Below are positions 43,808 to 52,653 of a stretch of DNA of 64,000 nt, piece after piece. The notes beneath the pieces were generated by a model. The model did not search any database and was not told the origin of the DNA. It was given only the letters and a program-made list of their open reading frames with translations. A program made the translations under genes and the position numbers. Positions within the stretch are counted from its first letter, which is position 1; every line of letters begins with the position of its first letter. Where the stretch lies: NCBI GenBank assembly GCA_017744935.1, contig JAGIAI010000019.1:1-64000 (forward strand), written 5' to 3'. This DNA is from Variovorax sp. (GTDB lineage Bacteria; Pseudomonadota; Gammaproteobacteria; Burkholderiales; Burkholderiaceae_C).

Positions 43808-44785
43808 TCAGCGTGCGAGTGCGCGGTCTCGCCAGATCTGGAAATCCTTCGGCGGCTGATGCAGGTCGAGGCGCTGGCCGGCCTTGGCGATCTGGCTTGG
43901 AATGTCGTGGCCGATCAGCGCGGGCAGGCGGTGTGCCGCGTCGATCAGGGCTTTCAGGTCGCAGCCGGTGTCGAAGTCCATGAGTTCGAGCGCGTGCACG
44001 ATCTCCTCGGTGCAGACGTTGCCGCTCGCGCCCGGCGCGTAGGGGCAGCCGCCGAGGCCACCCAGAGAAGCATCGAAGCGGTCCGCGCCGGCTTCGATCG
44101 AAGCGAGCACGTTCGCGAGCCCCATGCCGCGCGTGTTGTGGAAGTGCAGGGTGGTTTCGAGCGATGCGAAGCGGCTGCGGAAATCGCGCACCAGCGCCGA
44201 CACCTGCGTCGGGTAGGCCATGCCGGTGGTGTCGCACAGCGTGATGCCGCGCGCGCCGGCTTCGGCAAAGCGCGAGGCCCAGTCGAACACCACCTGCGGA
44301 TCGACGTCGCCTTCCATGGGACAGCCGAACACGCAGGACAGCGATACGTTCACAGGTACCTTGGCCTGCCGCGCAAGGGCCATGACTTCGCTCAGCGCGT
44401 TGAAAGACTGCTGGGGCGTCATGCGCAGGTTGGCGATGTTGTGCGTTTCGCTGCACGACATCACGAGGTTGAGCTCGTCCGCCTTCGCGTCGATCGCGCG
44501 TTCGGCGCCGCGAACGTTGGGGACGAGGCAGGTGTAGACGATGCCGGGCTTGCGCTGGATCTCGCGCAGCACGATCTCTGCATCGCGCAGTGCGGGGATG
44601 GCCTGCGGCGAGACGAAGGCGGTCGCCTCGATCTTCGCGAGCCCCGCGTCGGAGAGCGCGTCGATCAGTGCGATCTTGTCGGCGGTCGCGACATAGGCCG
44701 CCTCGTTCTGCAGCCCGTCGCGCGGGCCGACTTCCTGCATGTGAATGCGGCGGCGCGCGCCGGTCCAGGCGTCTTGCGTGCTCAT
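43808..44785 (-). CDS. Hydroxymethylglutaryl-CoA lyase family protein
   Basis: A 325-residue TIM-barrel lyase of the HMGL-like family, which splits 3-hydroxy-3-methylglutaryl-CoA or similar acyl-CoA thioesters into acetyl-CoA and a keto acid. The N-terminal VGPRDGLQNE holds the catalytic Arg-Asp pair, LHFHNTRGMG contains metal-binding His residues, and GLGGCPYAPGASGN carries the catalytic-loop Cys. Its ATG overlaps the CoA-transferase stop by 4 bases. The two enzymes probably activate and cleave the same dicarboxylate. Confidence 0.92.
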   Translation of the reverse strand: MSTQDAWTGARRRIHMQEVGPRDGLQNEAAYVATADKIALIDALSDAGLAKIEATAFVSPQAIPALRDAEIVLREIQRKPGIVYTCLVPNVRGAERAIDAKADELNLVMSCSETHNIANLRMTPQQSFNALSEVMALARQAKVPVNVSLSCVFGCPMEGDVDPQVVFDWASRFAEAGARGITLCDTTGMAYPTQVSALVRDFRSRFASLETTLHFHNTRGMGLANVLASIEAGADRFDASLGGLGGCPYAPGASGNVCTEEIVHALELMDFDTGCDLKALIDAAHRLPALIGHDIPSQIAKAGQRLDLHQPPKDFQIWRDRALAR

Positions 44786-46038
44786 GCGACGGCTCCCTTC
44801 TCGCGCAGCGCGGCAATGTCGCCGGAGGCCAGTCCCAGTTCGCCGAGAACGCTGTCGGTGTCGCCGCCCAGGTGCGGCGCTGCGCTGCGCACGGAGCCCG
44901 GCGTGAGCGACAGCTTGGGCACGATCCCTGGCACGTCGATCTCGCGGCCGTCGCGCGTGGTCTGGCGCAGGATCATGTCGCGGGCGCGGTAGTGCGGGTC
45001 CTCGTGGATGTCCTTGGCGGTGTAGACGCGGCCAGCCGGAACACGCGCCTCGCCGAGCGAAGCGAGCACGTCGGAAATCGTGCGTGTCAGCGTCCAATTG
45101 CCGATCGCGGCATCGATCTCGTCGACGCGTGCCGCGCGACCTGCATTGCTCTGCAGATCGGGCGCGCTGCCGAGTTCGGGGCGGCCGATGACGTCCATCA
45201 GGCGGCGGAAGATGCTGTCGCCGTTGCCCGCGATCAGCACGTAGCCGTCGGCACAGCGGTAGGCGTTCGAAGGCGCGATGCCGGGCAGGGCGCTGCCGGC
45301 TGCCTCGCGCACCGCGCCGAACGCGCTGTATTCGGGGATGAGGCTTTCCATCACGTTGAACACCGCCTCGTGCAGCGCGACGTCGATGACTTGTCCCGGC
45401 CCACCGTGCATTGCGCGGTGATAGAGCGCCATCAGCACGCCGATCGTGCCGTGCAGCGCGGCCAGGGTGTCGCCGATGGAAATGCCGGTGCGCACCGGCA
45501 CCCGGCCGGGTTCGCCGGTCAGGTGGCGCAGGCCGCCCATCGCCTCGCCGATCGCGCCGAAGCCGGGCAGGTCGCGATAGGGACCAGTCTGGCCGTAGCC
45601 CGAGATGCGCAGCATCACCAGGCGCGGGTTGAGCGCGTGCAGCGTCTCCCAGCCCAGGCCCCAGCCTTCGAGCGTCCCGGGGCGGAAGTTCTCGATCAGC
45701 ACGTCGGCTTCGGCGATCAGCCGGCGCGCGATGTCCTGGCCTTCAGCGGCGCGGAGGTCGAGCGCGATCGAGCGCTTGTTGCGTGACTGCACCTGCCACC
45801 AGACGGAAGTGCCGTCCTGCAGCATCCGCCAGTTGCGAAGCGGATCGCCGCCGCTCGCACCGGGGCGGGCCGGATCGGCAGGGGGTTCGATCTTGATGAC
45901 GTCCGCGCCGAACTCGCCGAGCGTTTTGCCGCAGAACGGGCCGGCGATGAGCTGGCCCATTTCGATCACGCGCAGTCCGGAGAGCGCGCCCTGGATCGCT
46001 GTGGTGCCGGGTTGGGGTTGTGGTGCTTGCATGTGCAT
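44782..46038 (-). CDS. CaiB/BaiF family (class III) CoA-transferase
   Basis: A 418-residue class III CoA-transferase, which moves CoA between carboxylates through an aspartyl-CoA intermediate. Family motifs are LSGLRVIEMGQLIAGPFCG, LGEFGADVIKIEPP, NKRSIALDLR, VLIENFRPGTLEGWGLG, GYGQTGPYRDLPGF and the GDTLAALHGTIGVLMALYHR segment. It opens a three-gene operon with HMG-CoA lyase and a Bug protein. No clear ribosome binding site is seen before ATG 46038. A LysR-type box lies 70-86 bases upstream. Confidence 0.9.
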   Translation of the reverse strand: MHMQAPQPQPGTTAIQGALSGLRVIEMGQLIAGPFCGKTLGEFGADVIKIEPPADPARPGASGGDPLRNWRMLQDGTSVWWQVQSRNKRSIALDLRAAEGQDIARRLIAEADVLIENFRPGTLEGWGLGWETLHALNPRLVMLRISGYGQTGPYRDLPGFGAIGEAMGGLRHLTGEPGRVPVRTGISIGDTLAALHGTIGVLMALYHRAMHGGPGQVIDVALHEAVFNVMESLIPEYSAFGAVREAAGSALPGIAPSNAYRCADGYVLIAGNGDSIFRRLMDVIGRPELGSAPDLQSNAGRAARVDEIDAAIGNWTLTRTISDVLASLGEARVPAGRVYTAKDIHEDPHYRARDMILRQTTRDGREIDVPGIVPKLSLTPGSVRSAAPHLGGDTDSVLGELGLASGDIAALREKGAVA

Positions 46039-46106
46039 CGTCCGTGAGGGTGCACGGATGATGCGGAGGGGCGCGTTGCCTGCAAAGCGTTCATTGGCGA
46101 GGCTGC

Positions 46107-46124
46107 CCTCGCGAAACGCGATGG
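46107..46124. promoter_or_regulatory. LysR-type box upstream of the CoA-transferase operon
   Basis: The imperfect dyad CTCGC-GAAAC-GCGAT fits the T-N11-A rule (T 46109, A 46121) and shares 16 of 18 positions with the box before lysR at 47354-47372. It is centred about 77 bases upstream of the CoA-transferase start, a usual distance for a LysR activator site. Its role as operator is inferred. Confidence 0.55.
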
Positions 46125-46149
46125 CAGGCTGCGGGTGCCCGGTCTGGCA

Positions 46150-47160
46150 CTAGCGTCCTGCTTCAGCGTCCGACTTCAGGCCTTTGAATGGTGCGAGCTC
46201 CCGCGCCCGTTGCTTCAAAGCCTTCGCAAGCCGGAACGGCGTGCCGAGCCGCTCGACGCCCGAATACATGGCCTCGTCCCATGTCCGGGGATTTCGTTTG
46301 GAGAGCCCACGCATGAACCTGACCTTGGCGGTGTCCCAGAAGACGGACTCACCGATCGGGCGCGGCCTCAACCCGAGTTTGCGCAGGCAGTAGTTGGCCT
46401 GATGGACGCGTGCACGGTCTTCCATGTCCGACATCGTGTAGTTGATCGACATGCTGACCGACACCGCGTCGCCGTTCTGGATCTTGTGCGCGGCCAGCGG
46501 CGGATGGTGAAGTGCCATGCCCGGCGTGAGGGTGAAAGCCGTTCCCTTGTCGGCCAGGTCGTCGCGATAGCGGCCGGCCAGCGGGTTGTGGCGATAGAAG
46601 TCCTCGATCTCCTCGATCGTCAGTGTCTGCAACCCTGGGGGATAGAGCCGTACGTTCTTTTCGCCTTCGATCTGCATGAGAAAGTTGGTTTCATGATCGA
46701 AGTGATATGGCACGCTGAGCGCTGGCGCGTTCATGAAGATCGACATGCTGCCCCAGGTCATCTGCGAGCGGATCGGCCGGGCGATGAGGCGCTCTATGTC
46801 CGCGAAGAGCTGATCAAGCAATTGCCCGTATTCCGGCACCATCTTGTCGATGTGATGCAGCGCCAACCAGCGGCCGTTGTTGCCGATATTGAGGATGCTC
46901 TCGCGCAGGATGCGTTTCAGCTCCGGCTTCGGAAGCGACCTTTCGCCGAACGCAAAGTAGCGCTTGTAGTCGGGGTAGTCGAACACGTGTTCCGAAAGAT
47001 CGGCGAGTTGCTCGATCTTGAAGAGCGGGTGACCCTGCAGGTTGTGCCTGAAAGCGAAGGCACTCTCGTTCAGCTTCTTCCAAGGCTCACGGTCGTTCTG
47101 ATCGATGAGGTCGGGAGGCACGCTTGGGCGAACTCCCATGGATGCGGGCGATTGAAGCAT
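46150..47160 (-). CDS. JmjC/cupin-like Fe(II)-2OG oxygenase-fold protein (paralogue 1)
   Basis: A 336-residue protein with a JmjC/cupin_8-like core. YHFDHETNFLMQIEGEKNVRLYPP gives the H-x-D metal pair and the following strand, and MALHHPPLAAHKIQNGD supplies a distal His. The C-terminal motif LRKLGLRPRPIGES is shared with the paralogue at 49624. The N-terminal half (residues 30-150) is helical (WLALHHIDKMVPEYGQLLDQLFADIE). The family includes protein hydroxylases, but no substrate is known. AGGAG precedes the ATG. The gene lies between the CoA-transferase operon and lysR. Confidence 0.72.
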   Translation of the reverse strand: MLQSPASMGVRPSVPPDLIDQNDREPWKKLNESAFAFRHNLQGHPLFKIEQLADLSEHVFDYPDYKRYFAFGERSLPKPELKRILRESILNIGNNGRWLALHHIDKMVPEYGQLLDQLFADIERLIARPIRSQMTWGSMSIFMNAPALSVPYHFDHETNFLMQIEGEKNVRLYPPGLQTLTIEEIEDFYRHNPLAGRYRDDLADKGTAFTLTPGMALHHPPLAAHKIQNGDAVSVSMSINYTMSDMEDRARVHQANYCLRKLGLRPRPIGESVFWDTAKVRFMRGLSKRNPRTWDEAMYSGVERLGTPFRLAKALKQRARELAPFKGLKSDAEAGR

Positions 47161-47250
47161 GACACTCCTCTTTCTTTTTGCAGCCTCTCGGCCGCCGCTG
47201 TTGTTATTTCAAGGGAGAGAAGTTCCTTGGCACGACGCGGGGGATGAAGA

Positions 47251-47275
47251 GTAATACCAAGGTTTTCAGTATTAC
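47251..47275. promoter_or_regulatory. Inverted repeat GTAATAC-N11-GTATTAC in the divergent spacer
   Basis: A perfect 7-base dyad with an 11-base spacer in unusually AT-rich sequence, between the JmjC-like gene (starts 47160, minus) and lysR (plus). It is a plausible operator or part of the promoter for the JmjC-like gene. It differs from the ATC-N9-GAT box nearby, so another regulator may bind it. Confidence 0.45.
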
Positions 47276-47353
47276 CTATCGATTCCCCTAAGAGATGACA
47301 ACTTGGTTAAACGCACACCGCTCGTGCCATGAAGCGCCCGTGGGGCGCGACGG

Positions 47354-47372
47354 CCATCGCAAAACGCGATGG
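47354..47372. promoter_or_regulatory. LysR-type box (ATC-N9-GAT) before the lysR gene
   Basis: A perfect 7-base dyad CCATCGC / GCGATGG with an AAAAC centre, which satisfies both T-N11-A and ATC-N9-GAT. It ends about 20 bases before the lysR start, so LysR binding there could repress its own gene. The near copy is at 46107-46124. Confidence 0.6.
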
Positions 47373-47392
47373 TGGTGGCCGACAGGTGTCTA

Positions 47393-48337
47393 ATGCGGCG
47401 CATGAAACTCGATCCCGTCTCGTTGCGTCTCTTCGTTGCCGTCATGGAAGAGGGCAGCATCGCGGCGGCCGCGAGCCGTGAACACATCGCGCCAGCCGCG
47501 GCCAGCAAGCGGATGAGCGAGCTTGAGGGCGCACTGGCCACGAAGCTCTTCGAACGCAGCAACCGGGGCACCCGATCCACGCCCGCCGCTCACGCGCTGC
47601 TCGGGCTTGCGCGCAACGTGCTCAATGGTCTGGACGACATCACCGAGCAGATGGCCGGCTTCGGCACCGGGTTGCGCGGGCATGTGCGCGTGTTTGCGAA
47701 CATCTCGGCCATCACGCAGTTTCTGCCGGGCGACCTGCGCAGCTTCATGGCGGCGGCCCCGATGGTGCAGGTGCATCTGCAGGAACGCATCAGCACCGCC
47801 ATCGCGCGCGCCGTGGCCGACAGCACGGCGGACATCGGCATCCTCAACGCCGGCGACTACGGCGATTCGCTGACCTTCCTGCCTTACCGTGCCGACGAAC
47901 TGATGCTCCTGGTGCCGCGCGGCCATGCACTGGCGCGTCGGCGGCGGGTGCGGTTTCGCGAAGCGCTCGCGTACGAATTCGTCGGCGCGCATCCGGGCAG
48001 CGCCGTCAACGCGATGCTGCACCGGGCTGCGAACGATGCCGGACTGCCGCTTCGGCTCCGGATCCAGGTCACCGCCTACGACGCGATGGCGGTGATGGTC
48101 GCCGCGGGCCTGGGCGTGGGCGTGCTGCCAAGGCTGAGCGCGAGGCTCTATGTGTCATCGCTGGGGATTCGGACCGTGTCGCTCGATGAACCATGGGCGC
48201 ACCGTCAACTGGTGCTCGCCGTGCGCTCGATCGAAGCGTTGTCGCCGGCCGCACGCATGCTGGTGGACCATCTTGGCGATGCGTCGCGGAAGGGGGTGGA
48301 GACACAGCCGGCGCGGGCGGCGGACCGGTCGGAATGA
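47393..48337 (+). CDS. LysR family transcriptional regulator
   Basis: A 314-residue LysR regulator. The N-terminal winged helix-turn-helix is LRLFVAVMEEGSIAAAASREHIAPAAASKRMSELEGALATKLFERSNRG. The effector-binding domain runs from about 95 to 300 and includes ADIGILNAGDYGDSLTFLPY and MVAAGLGVGVLPRLSA. The ATG at 47393 has a weak AGG 6 bases upstream; in-frame ATGs at 47369 and 47402 are alternatives. It probably controls the CoA-transferase/lyase/Bug operon, based on the shared operator-like box. Confidence 0.88.
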   Translation: MRRMKLDPVSLRLFVAVMEEGSIAAAASREHIAPAAASKRMSELEGALATKLFERSNRGTRSTPAAHALLGLARNVLNGLDDITEQMAGFGTGLRGHVRVFANISAITQFLPGDLRSFMAAAPMVQVHLQERISTAIARAVADSTADIGILNAGDYGDSLTFLPYRADELMLLVPRGHALARRRRVRFREALAYEFVGAHPGSAVNAMLHRAANDAGLPLRLRIQVTAYDAMAVMVAAGLGVGVLPRLSARLYVSSLGIRTVSLDEPWAHRQLVLAVRSIEALSPAARMLVDHLGDASRKGVETQPARAADRSE

Positions 48338-48345
48338 GGGTGATG

Positions 48346-48419
48346 TGGAGCGGGCGAAGGGAATCGAACCCTCGTATGAAGCTTGGGAAGCTGCCGTTCT
48401 GCCATTGAACTACGCCCGC
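48346..48419 (-). tRNA. tRNA-Gly (anticodon TCC)
   Basis: The reverse strand begins GCGGGCGTAGTTCAATGGC and folds as a full cloverleaf: 7-base acceptor stem GCGGGCG/CGCCCGC, D-arm with AGTTCAATGGCAGAAC, anticodon loop CTTCCCA giving TCC, T-arm GAGGGTTCGATTCCCTT, and an encoded CCA at 48348-48346. It closely resembles the Escherichia coli glycine TCC tRNA. Confidence 0.97.
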
Positions 48420-48461
48420 GTCGGCTGCGGATTCTACCGGTAGTCCGGGGGCTCTCTTGCG

Positions 48462-49535
48462 TCAGCCCCTGCCGAGACTGCGCCGAACGAATGCCTTCAA
48501 TGGACTGGCGCCGAACACGAATCGCGAGAACGCCGTGAACCAGGATTGCGGCAGGCAGGTGCTGCTGTAGAGATACACGCGCTGCTGCAGGGGTGCCCTG
48601 CGTGTTTCGGGGTGGCGCAGCACTTTCATCAGCAGACCGAAGTCGCGTCCGGAGCCCGCGAGCCAGCCTTCGAGGAAGCGCAGCCAGTTGTAGCCGGGCT
48701 GTTCGTCGAGCGCCCGCCACTGCGATGCGACTTCGGGCCGAAGACGTTCCAGCAGCTTGCGAAGCCAGGCATCGATCAGTTCGACGCGCCGCCGCGTGAT
48801 CTGGACCTTGGGCAGCGACGACAGCATGCCGCCGACGGAATCGGACACGCCGTGAACGCGATAGCGGCCAAGGGGCTCGCCGATCCAGGCGACCGGGCTC
48901 AGCAGCGCGGCTGCGGCCCAGTACTGCATGTCCTGCGCGAGGCTTCGGTCGTCTGCGATGGGGCCGATCATTTCGAGCAACTCGCGCCGGAATGCAAGGC
49001 CCGACGTCATTGTTGCCACCGGGCTGTGGGCGGTCGCCAGGACCTGCGGACCGAACCAGCCCTCGGGGGATGCGTGGTAGTGCGGTGTCGGGCCCAGGTC
49101 GTCATGCGATTCGGAGAAGCGCCGCAGCGGGTGATGTACCCAGCCGGCCGTGCGGCCCTCCACCGGCCGCTGCAGAGCGGCCACGACCCGTTCGACGCGG
49201 GTCTTCGCCGGCAGGTCGTCCGCGTCGAGCAGCAGCACCACGTCGCCCGTCGCGGCTTCGATCCCGGTGTTCATGGACGCACACATGCCACCGTTGATCC
49301 GGCGGATTCCGCGCACCTGCGGGTGGCGCGCCATGTAGCCGGAAAGAATCTCCCAGGTGTCGTCAGTCGAGCCGTCGTCGACGACCACGATCTCGTCGGG
49401 TGGCGTGGTCTGGCCCAGGCAGGCATCCAGGCATTCGCCAAGGAACCGCGCGTAGTTGTAGCTCGTGACGACCATGCTGACACGAGGGCTCGCCGGCAAT
49501 GCAGCCAGTTGCAGAGGTTCGATGGTGGTGGGCAA
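48462..49535 (-). CDS. Family 2 glycosyltransferase
   Basis: A 357-residue GT-A glycosyltransferase. The nucleotide-sugar domain has VSMVVTSYNYARFLGECLDA, EIVVVDDGSTDDTWEIL, GGMCASMNTGIEAATGDVV and the metal-binding LLDADDLP (DxD). The C-terminal 130 residues carry helices and no clear membrane span. It starts at a TTG; an internal Met just before VVTSYNYARF is an unlikely start because it would cut the fold. It lies between the tRNA and a JmjC-like gene on the same strand, 88 bases from it, and could modify a surface polysaccharide or protein. Confidence 0.85.
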   Translation of the reverse strand: MPTTIEPLQLAALPASPRVSMVVTSYNYARFLGECLDACLGQTTPPDEIVVVDDGSTDDTWEILSGYMARHPQVRGIRRINGGMCASMNTGIEAATGDVVLLLDADDLPAKTRVERVVAALQRPVEGRTAGWVHHPLRRFSESHDDLGPTPHYHASPEGWFGPQVLATAHSPVATMTSGLAFRRELLEMIGPIADDRSLAQDMQYWAAAALLSPVAWIGEPLGRYRVHGVSDSVGGMLSSLPKVQITRRRVELIDAWLRKLLERLRPEVASQWRALDEQPGYNWLRFLEGWLAGSGRDFGLLMKVLRHPETRRAPLQQRVYLYSSTCLPQSWFTAFSRFVFGASPLKAFVRRSLGRG

Positions 49536-49623
49536 GGCAGCTTCGCGGGGCGGGTGCCGCCGCGTAGAAGGGGGACCGCGCCAGTTTAGCGGCGAACTGC
49601 TGTTCCAAAGAGACCGTCGATGC

Positions 49624-50586
49624 CTACGTGCTGGCCTGGGTGGGCCAGTTCATCACGCGCCTGCGCGCCTGCCACACCTTGATCGGCACCCGCACCGCGT
49701 TCGACGCGGCGGCCTTGACGCGATCCACCACTTCGTTCTCGCCGATCGGGTGGGGCGACATGCCCAGGCGCCTCAGGACCTCGTTGAAGCTGTGGGCCTT
49801 CGTGACCGTGTCGGACTTGAGGGTGCGGAAGGTGAACGCGAGCGATACGGAAAGCCCGTCGAGGGTATGGACCCGGTGCGGCGCGATAAATGGGTGGTGC
49901 ACGCCGAGGCCCGGGTGGAGCTCGAAGTGCATCGCCTTGTCCTCGAAGGACGGCTTGTAGGTCGGGCGCCAGGCGCCGAAGGCGGAGAGCAGATGGTCCT
50001 TTTCCGCGGGACTCAGGATTTCTTCGTCGGCGGGATCCCAGAGCAGCACTTCCTTGTCGCCGCGCACCTGCAGCAGGAAGTTCATCTCGCGGTCCATGTG
50101 ATAGGGCGTTACTGCGCCGCTGGTCGAGACGAAGATGTAGGTCGAGAACCAGGTAACGATCGGATCGGTGTCCGAGATGGCCGCGGCGATCTCGGCCAGC
50201 AGGCCCTCGATGAGCGGCCGGTAGGTCGGGTCGCGCTCCGGGTTGTAGATGCAGATGTAGGCCTTCAAATCCTCGAAATGCTCAAGCGTTTCCTCGAGCG
50301 AGAGGCCGTCCCGGTAGCGGTCGTAGGACGAATCGAAGTGGGCATTGCCGGGAATGACGCCCCGTCTCAGCTTGACGAAGTCACTCGGCAGGCGTCGACA
50401 CAGCGCGAACAGCGGGTCCAGTTTCAGTAGAGGATGTTCGGCCAGTCTGTGCCGGACGATGAAAGGCTGGCGGTTGTAGGAGCTGCCGACCTCTTCGGAG
50501 TCGAAATCGAGCAAGGCCTCGGATCGCGACCTTCTGTCCTGGGCATACGCTGCAGCGCGCTCGCGCGGGACGAACTCTCCAAACAT
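49624..50586 (-). CDS. JmjC/cupin-like Fe(II)-2OG oxygenase-fold protein (paralogue 2)
   Basis: A 320-residue paralogue of the 46150 protein. YHMDREMNFLLQVRGDKEVLLWDP keeps the H-x-D pair, LGVHHPFIAPHRVHTLDG provides the distal His, and RRLGMSPHPIGEN matches LRKLGLRPRPIGES. The N-terminal part shares HPLLKLDPLFAL with HPLFKIEQLADL. A GGGAGGAGG ribosome binding site precedes the ATG. The gene probably shares transcripts with the glycosyltransferase gene downstream. A hydroxylase role is inferred from fold only. Confidence 0.72.
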   Translation of the reverse strand: MFGEFVPRERAAAYAQDRRSRSEALLDFDSEEVGSSYNRQPFIVRHRLAEHPLLKLDPLFALCRRLPSDFVKLRRGVIPGNAHFDSSYDRYRDGLSLEETLEHFEDLKAYICIYNPERDPTYRPLIEGLLAEIAAAISDTDPIVTWFSTYIFVSTSGAVTPYHMDREMNFLLQVRGDKEVLLWDPADEEILSPAEKDHLLSAFGAWRPTYKPSFEDKAMHFELHPGLGVHHPFIAPHRVHTLDGLSVSLAFTFRTLKSDTVTKAHSFNEVLRRLGMSPHPIGENEVVDRVKAAASNAVRVPIKVWQARRRVMNWPTQAST

Positions 50587-50715
50587 CGTGGCCTCCTCCC
50601 TTGAAAGAATCGGAGTTCGTGCATCGCATGCACGCGGGAGATTGAAAACAAAAGGTTACTCCTTTGCTGAGCTAGCGCATACGGGAAAACCCTCAGATAT
50701 GCCTTCCGGCAGATG

Positions 50716-51648
50716 TCAGGCGCTGTTCCGTCCCGCGGCCCGTGCGTTGAGATAAACCGCATAGAGCGACGTTGTCGCGCAGATGAAGAGCCTGTTGAGC
50801 TTCGGTCCGCCGAAGCACACGTTGGCAACGACCTCCGGCAGGCGGATCTTGCCGATCAGCGTGCCGTCCGGCGCGTAGCAGTGGACACCGTCACCGGCGC
50901 TGCTCCACAGGTGGCCCTGGGTGTCGATACGGAAGCCGTCGAAGAGGCCGCTGTCGCAGGTTGCGAAAACCTCGCCACCGCTCAATGTGAGGCCGTCCTC
51001 GGCAACGTTGAAGCGACGGATATGGCGCGGCCCATCCGTGACGTGCGTCGCGCCGGTGTCGGCCACGTACAGGAGCCGTTCGTCGGGCGAGAAGGCAAGG
51101 CCGTTGGGTTGCACGAAGCCATCGGCCACTCGCGCCACCGAGCCGTTCTGTGGATCGATGCGATAGACGCAGCGGTCGCCGACCTCGCTTGGCGAGGCAT
51201 CGCCTTCGTAGTCGCTGTCGATGCCGTAGCTTGGGTCCGAGAACCAGATGCTGCCGTCGGACTTCACCACCAGGTCATTCGGCGAGTTGAGGCGTTTGCC
51301 TTCCCAGTGCGATGCGAGCACGGTGCGCGAGCCGTCGTGCTCGACGCGTGACACGCAGCGCCCGCGATGCTCGCAGGAGACGAGCCGCCCTTGCAGGTCG
51401 ACCGTGTGGCCGTTGGTGTTGAGGGCGGGCTGGCGGAAGACGGATACCGAGCCGTCGGTTTCGTCCCAGCGCATCATGCGGTCGTTCGGGATGTCGGACC
51501 ACACGAGATAGCGCCCGGCTGCGAACCACGCCGGACCCTCGGCCCAGCGGCATCCCGTGTAGAGCTTGTCGACATGCGCGGTCGGGAAGATGAGCCGGCT
51601 GAAGCGGGGGTCGAGCACTTCGTAGCTCGCTGCGGTTTCGATCGTCAT
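50716..51648 (-). CDS. SMP-30/gluconolactonase family protein
   Basis: A 310-residue six-bladed propeller lactonase that opens sugar lactones to the acid. Conserved metal-site segments are AEGPAWFAAGRYLVWSDIPN, RLNSPNDLVVKSDGSIWFSDP, QPNGLAFSPDERLLYVADT and FDGFRIDTQGHLWSS. The ATG at 51648 has AAGGAAA upstream. It lies 28 bases after the last permease gene of the sugar ABC operon, which suggests that the imported sugar is oxidised to a lactone and hydrolysed here. Confidence 0.88.
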   Translation of the reverse strand: MTIETAASYEVLDPRFSRLIFPTAHVDKLYTGCRWAEGPAWFAAGRYLVWSDIPNDRMMRWDETDGSVSVFRQPALNTNGHTVDLQGRLVSCEHRGRCVSRVEHDGSRTVLASHWEGKRLNSPNDLVVKSDGSIWFSDPSYGIDSDYEGDASPSEVGDRCVYRIDPQNGSVARVADGFVQPNGLAFSPDERLLYVADTGATHVTDGPRHIRRFNVAEDGLTLSGGEVFATCDSGLFDGFRIDTQGHLWSSAGDGVHCYAPDGTLIGKIRLPEVVANVCFGGPKLNRLFICATTSLYAVYLNARAAGRNSA

Positions 51649-51676
51649 GAAGTTTCCTTGGATGTCCTGTCGTTCG

Positions 51677-52645
51677 TCAGCCCGATTGCCGGCGGCCGCG
51701 GCCGTACACCAGCAGCATCGAGATGATGACGACACCATAGATGACCTGTCGTCCCATCTCGGGGATCTGCATCACCGAAAGAATCGATTGGAGCAGGGTG
51801 ATGAGGATCACCCCGACGACGGTGCCGAGGTACGACCCCTGACCGCCGAGGATGTTGGTGCCGCCCAGCACCACGGCCGCGATGGCCGGCAATTGGTAGG
51901 CGTCGCCCATCGCCTGGTAGGCCTTGGTCGAATAGCCGGTCAGCAGCACGCCGGCAGCCGCCGAGCATGCGCCCGCGATCACGAAGCACAGCAGCGTGAT
52001 GCGGCGCGTGTCGATGCCCGAGAGATAAGCTGCGCGCTCTCGGTTACCCACCGCGTAGATTGCGCGGCCGAAGGTCGTGCGATGCAACAGGAACATCGTG
52101 GCCGCCCCGACGGCGATCCACACCAGCAGCGCGTTCGGGATGCCGAGCAGCGAGCGGCCGGTCGCGATCAGGTGCATCGCGGGCGTGGCGCGGTCCTGCG
52201 GCGCGAAGCCGCCCGTCTGCACCACGATCAGGCCTTGCGCGACGGCGTTGATGCCGAGGGTGAAGATCATCGACGGCACGCGCAGATACGCCACGCCAAT
52301 CCCGTTGACCAGCCCCAGCGCCGCGCCGCACAGGATGCCGAACGGAATCGCGATCGCCGCGCCCGCGCCGCCCCACCAGCCCGCGGCGGCGGCCGACATC
52401 ATGCCGCCCCCGGTGACCAGCCACGGCACCGACAGATCGATGCCGCCGAGCAGGATCACCAGCATCGCGCCGGTGGCGATCACGCCGAGGAAGGACGCGA
52501 TCTGCAACTGCAGCAGCAGGTAGTCCGGGGAGAGGAAGTTCTTCGAATAGAGGCTGCCGACCAGCAGCAGCGCGACGGTGCACAGCGCGCCCGCAATCAC
52601 CGGCAGATGGCTCGATCGCTTCAATCGCAATGCCAGCGTGCTCAT
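51677..52645 (-). CDS. Sugar ABC transporter permease (RbsC-like), second
   Basis: A 322-residue membrane protein of the BPD_transp_2 (RbsC/AraH) family with 8-10 helices. ILLGGIDLSVPWLVTGGGMMSA is the usual signature, followed by GLVNGIGVAYLRVPSMIFTLG, AVGNRERAAYLSGID and VLGGTNILGGQGSYLGTVVG. It pairs with the permease encoded at 52654, which starts upstream on the same strand; 8 bases separate them. Confidence 0.9.
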   Translation of the reverse strand: MSTLALRLKRSSHLPVIAGALCTVALLLVGSLYSKNFLSPDYLLLQLQIASFLGVIATGAMLVILLGGIDLSVPWLVTGGGMMSAAAAGWWGGAGAAIAIPFGILCGAALGLVNGIGVAYLRVPSMIFTLGINAVAQGLIVVQTGGFAPQDRATPAMHLIATGRSLLGIPNALLVWIAVGAATMFLLHRTTFGRAIYAVGNRERAAYLSGIDTRRITLLCFVIAGACSAAAGVLLTGYSTKAYQAMGDAYQLPAIAAVVLGGTNILGGQGSYLGTVVGVILITLLQSILSVMQIPEMGRQVIYGVVIISMLLVYGRGRRQSG

Positions 52646-52653
52646 CCCGGGCC

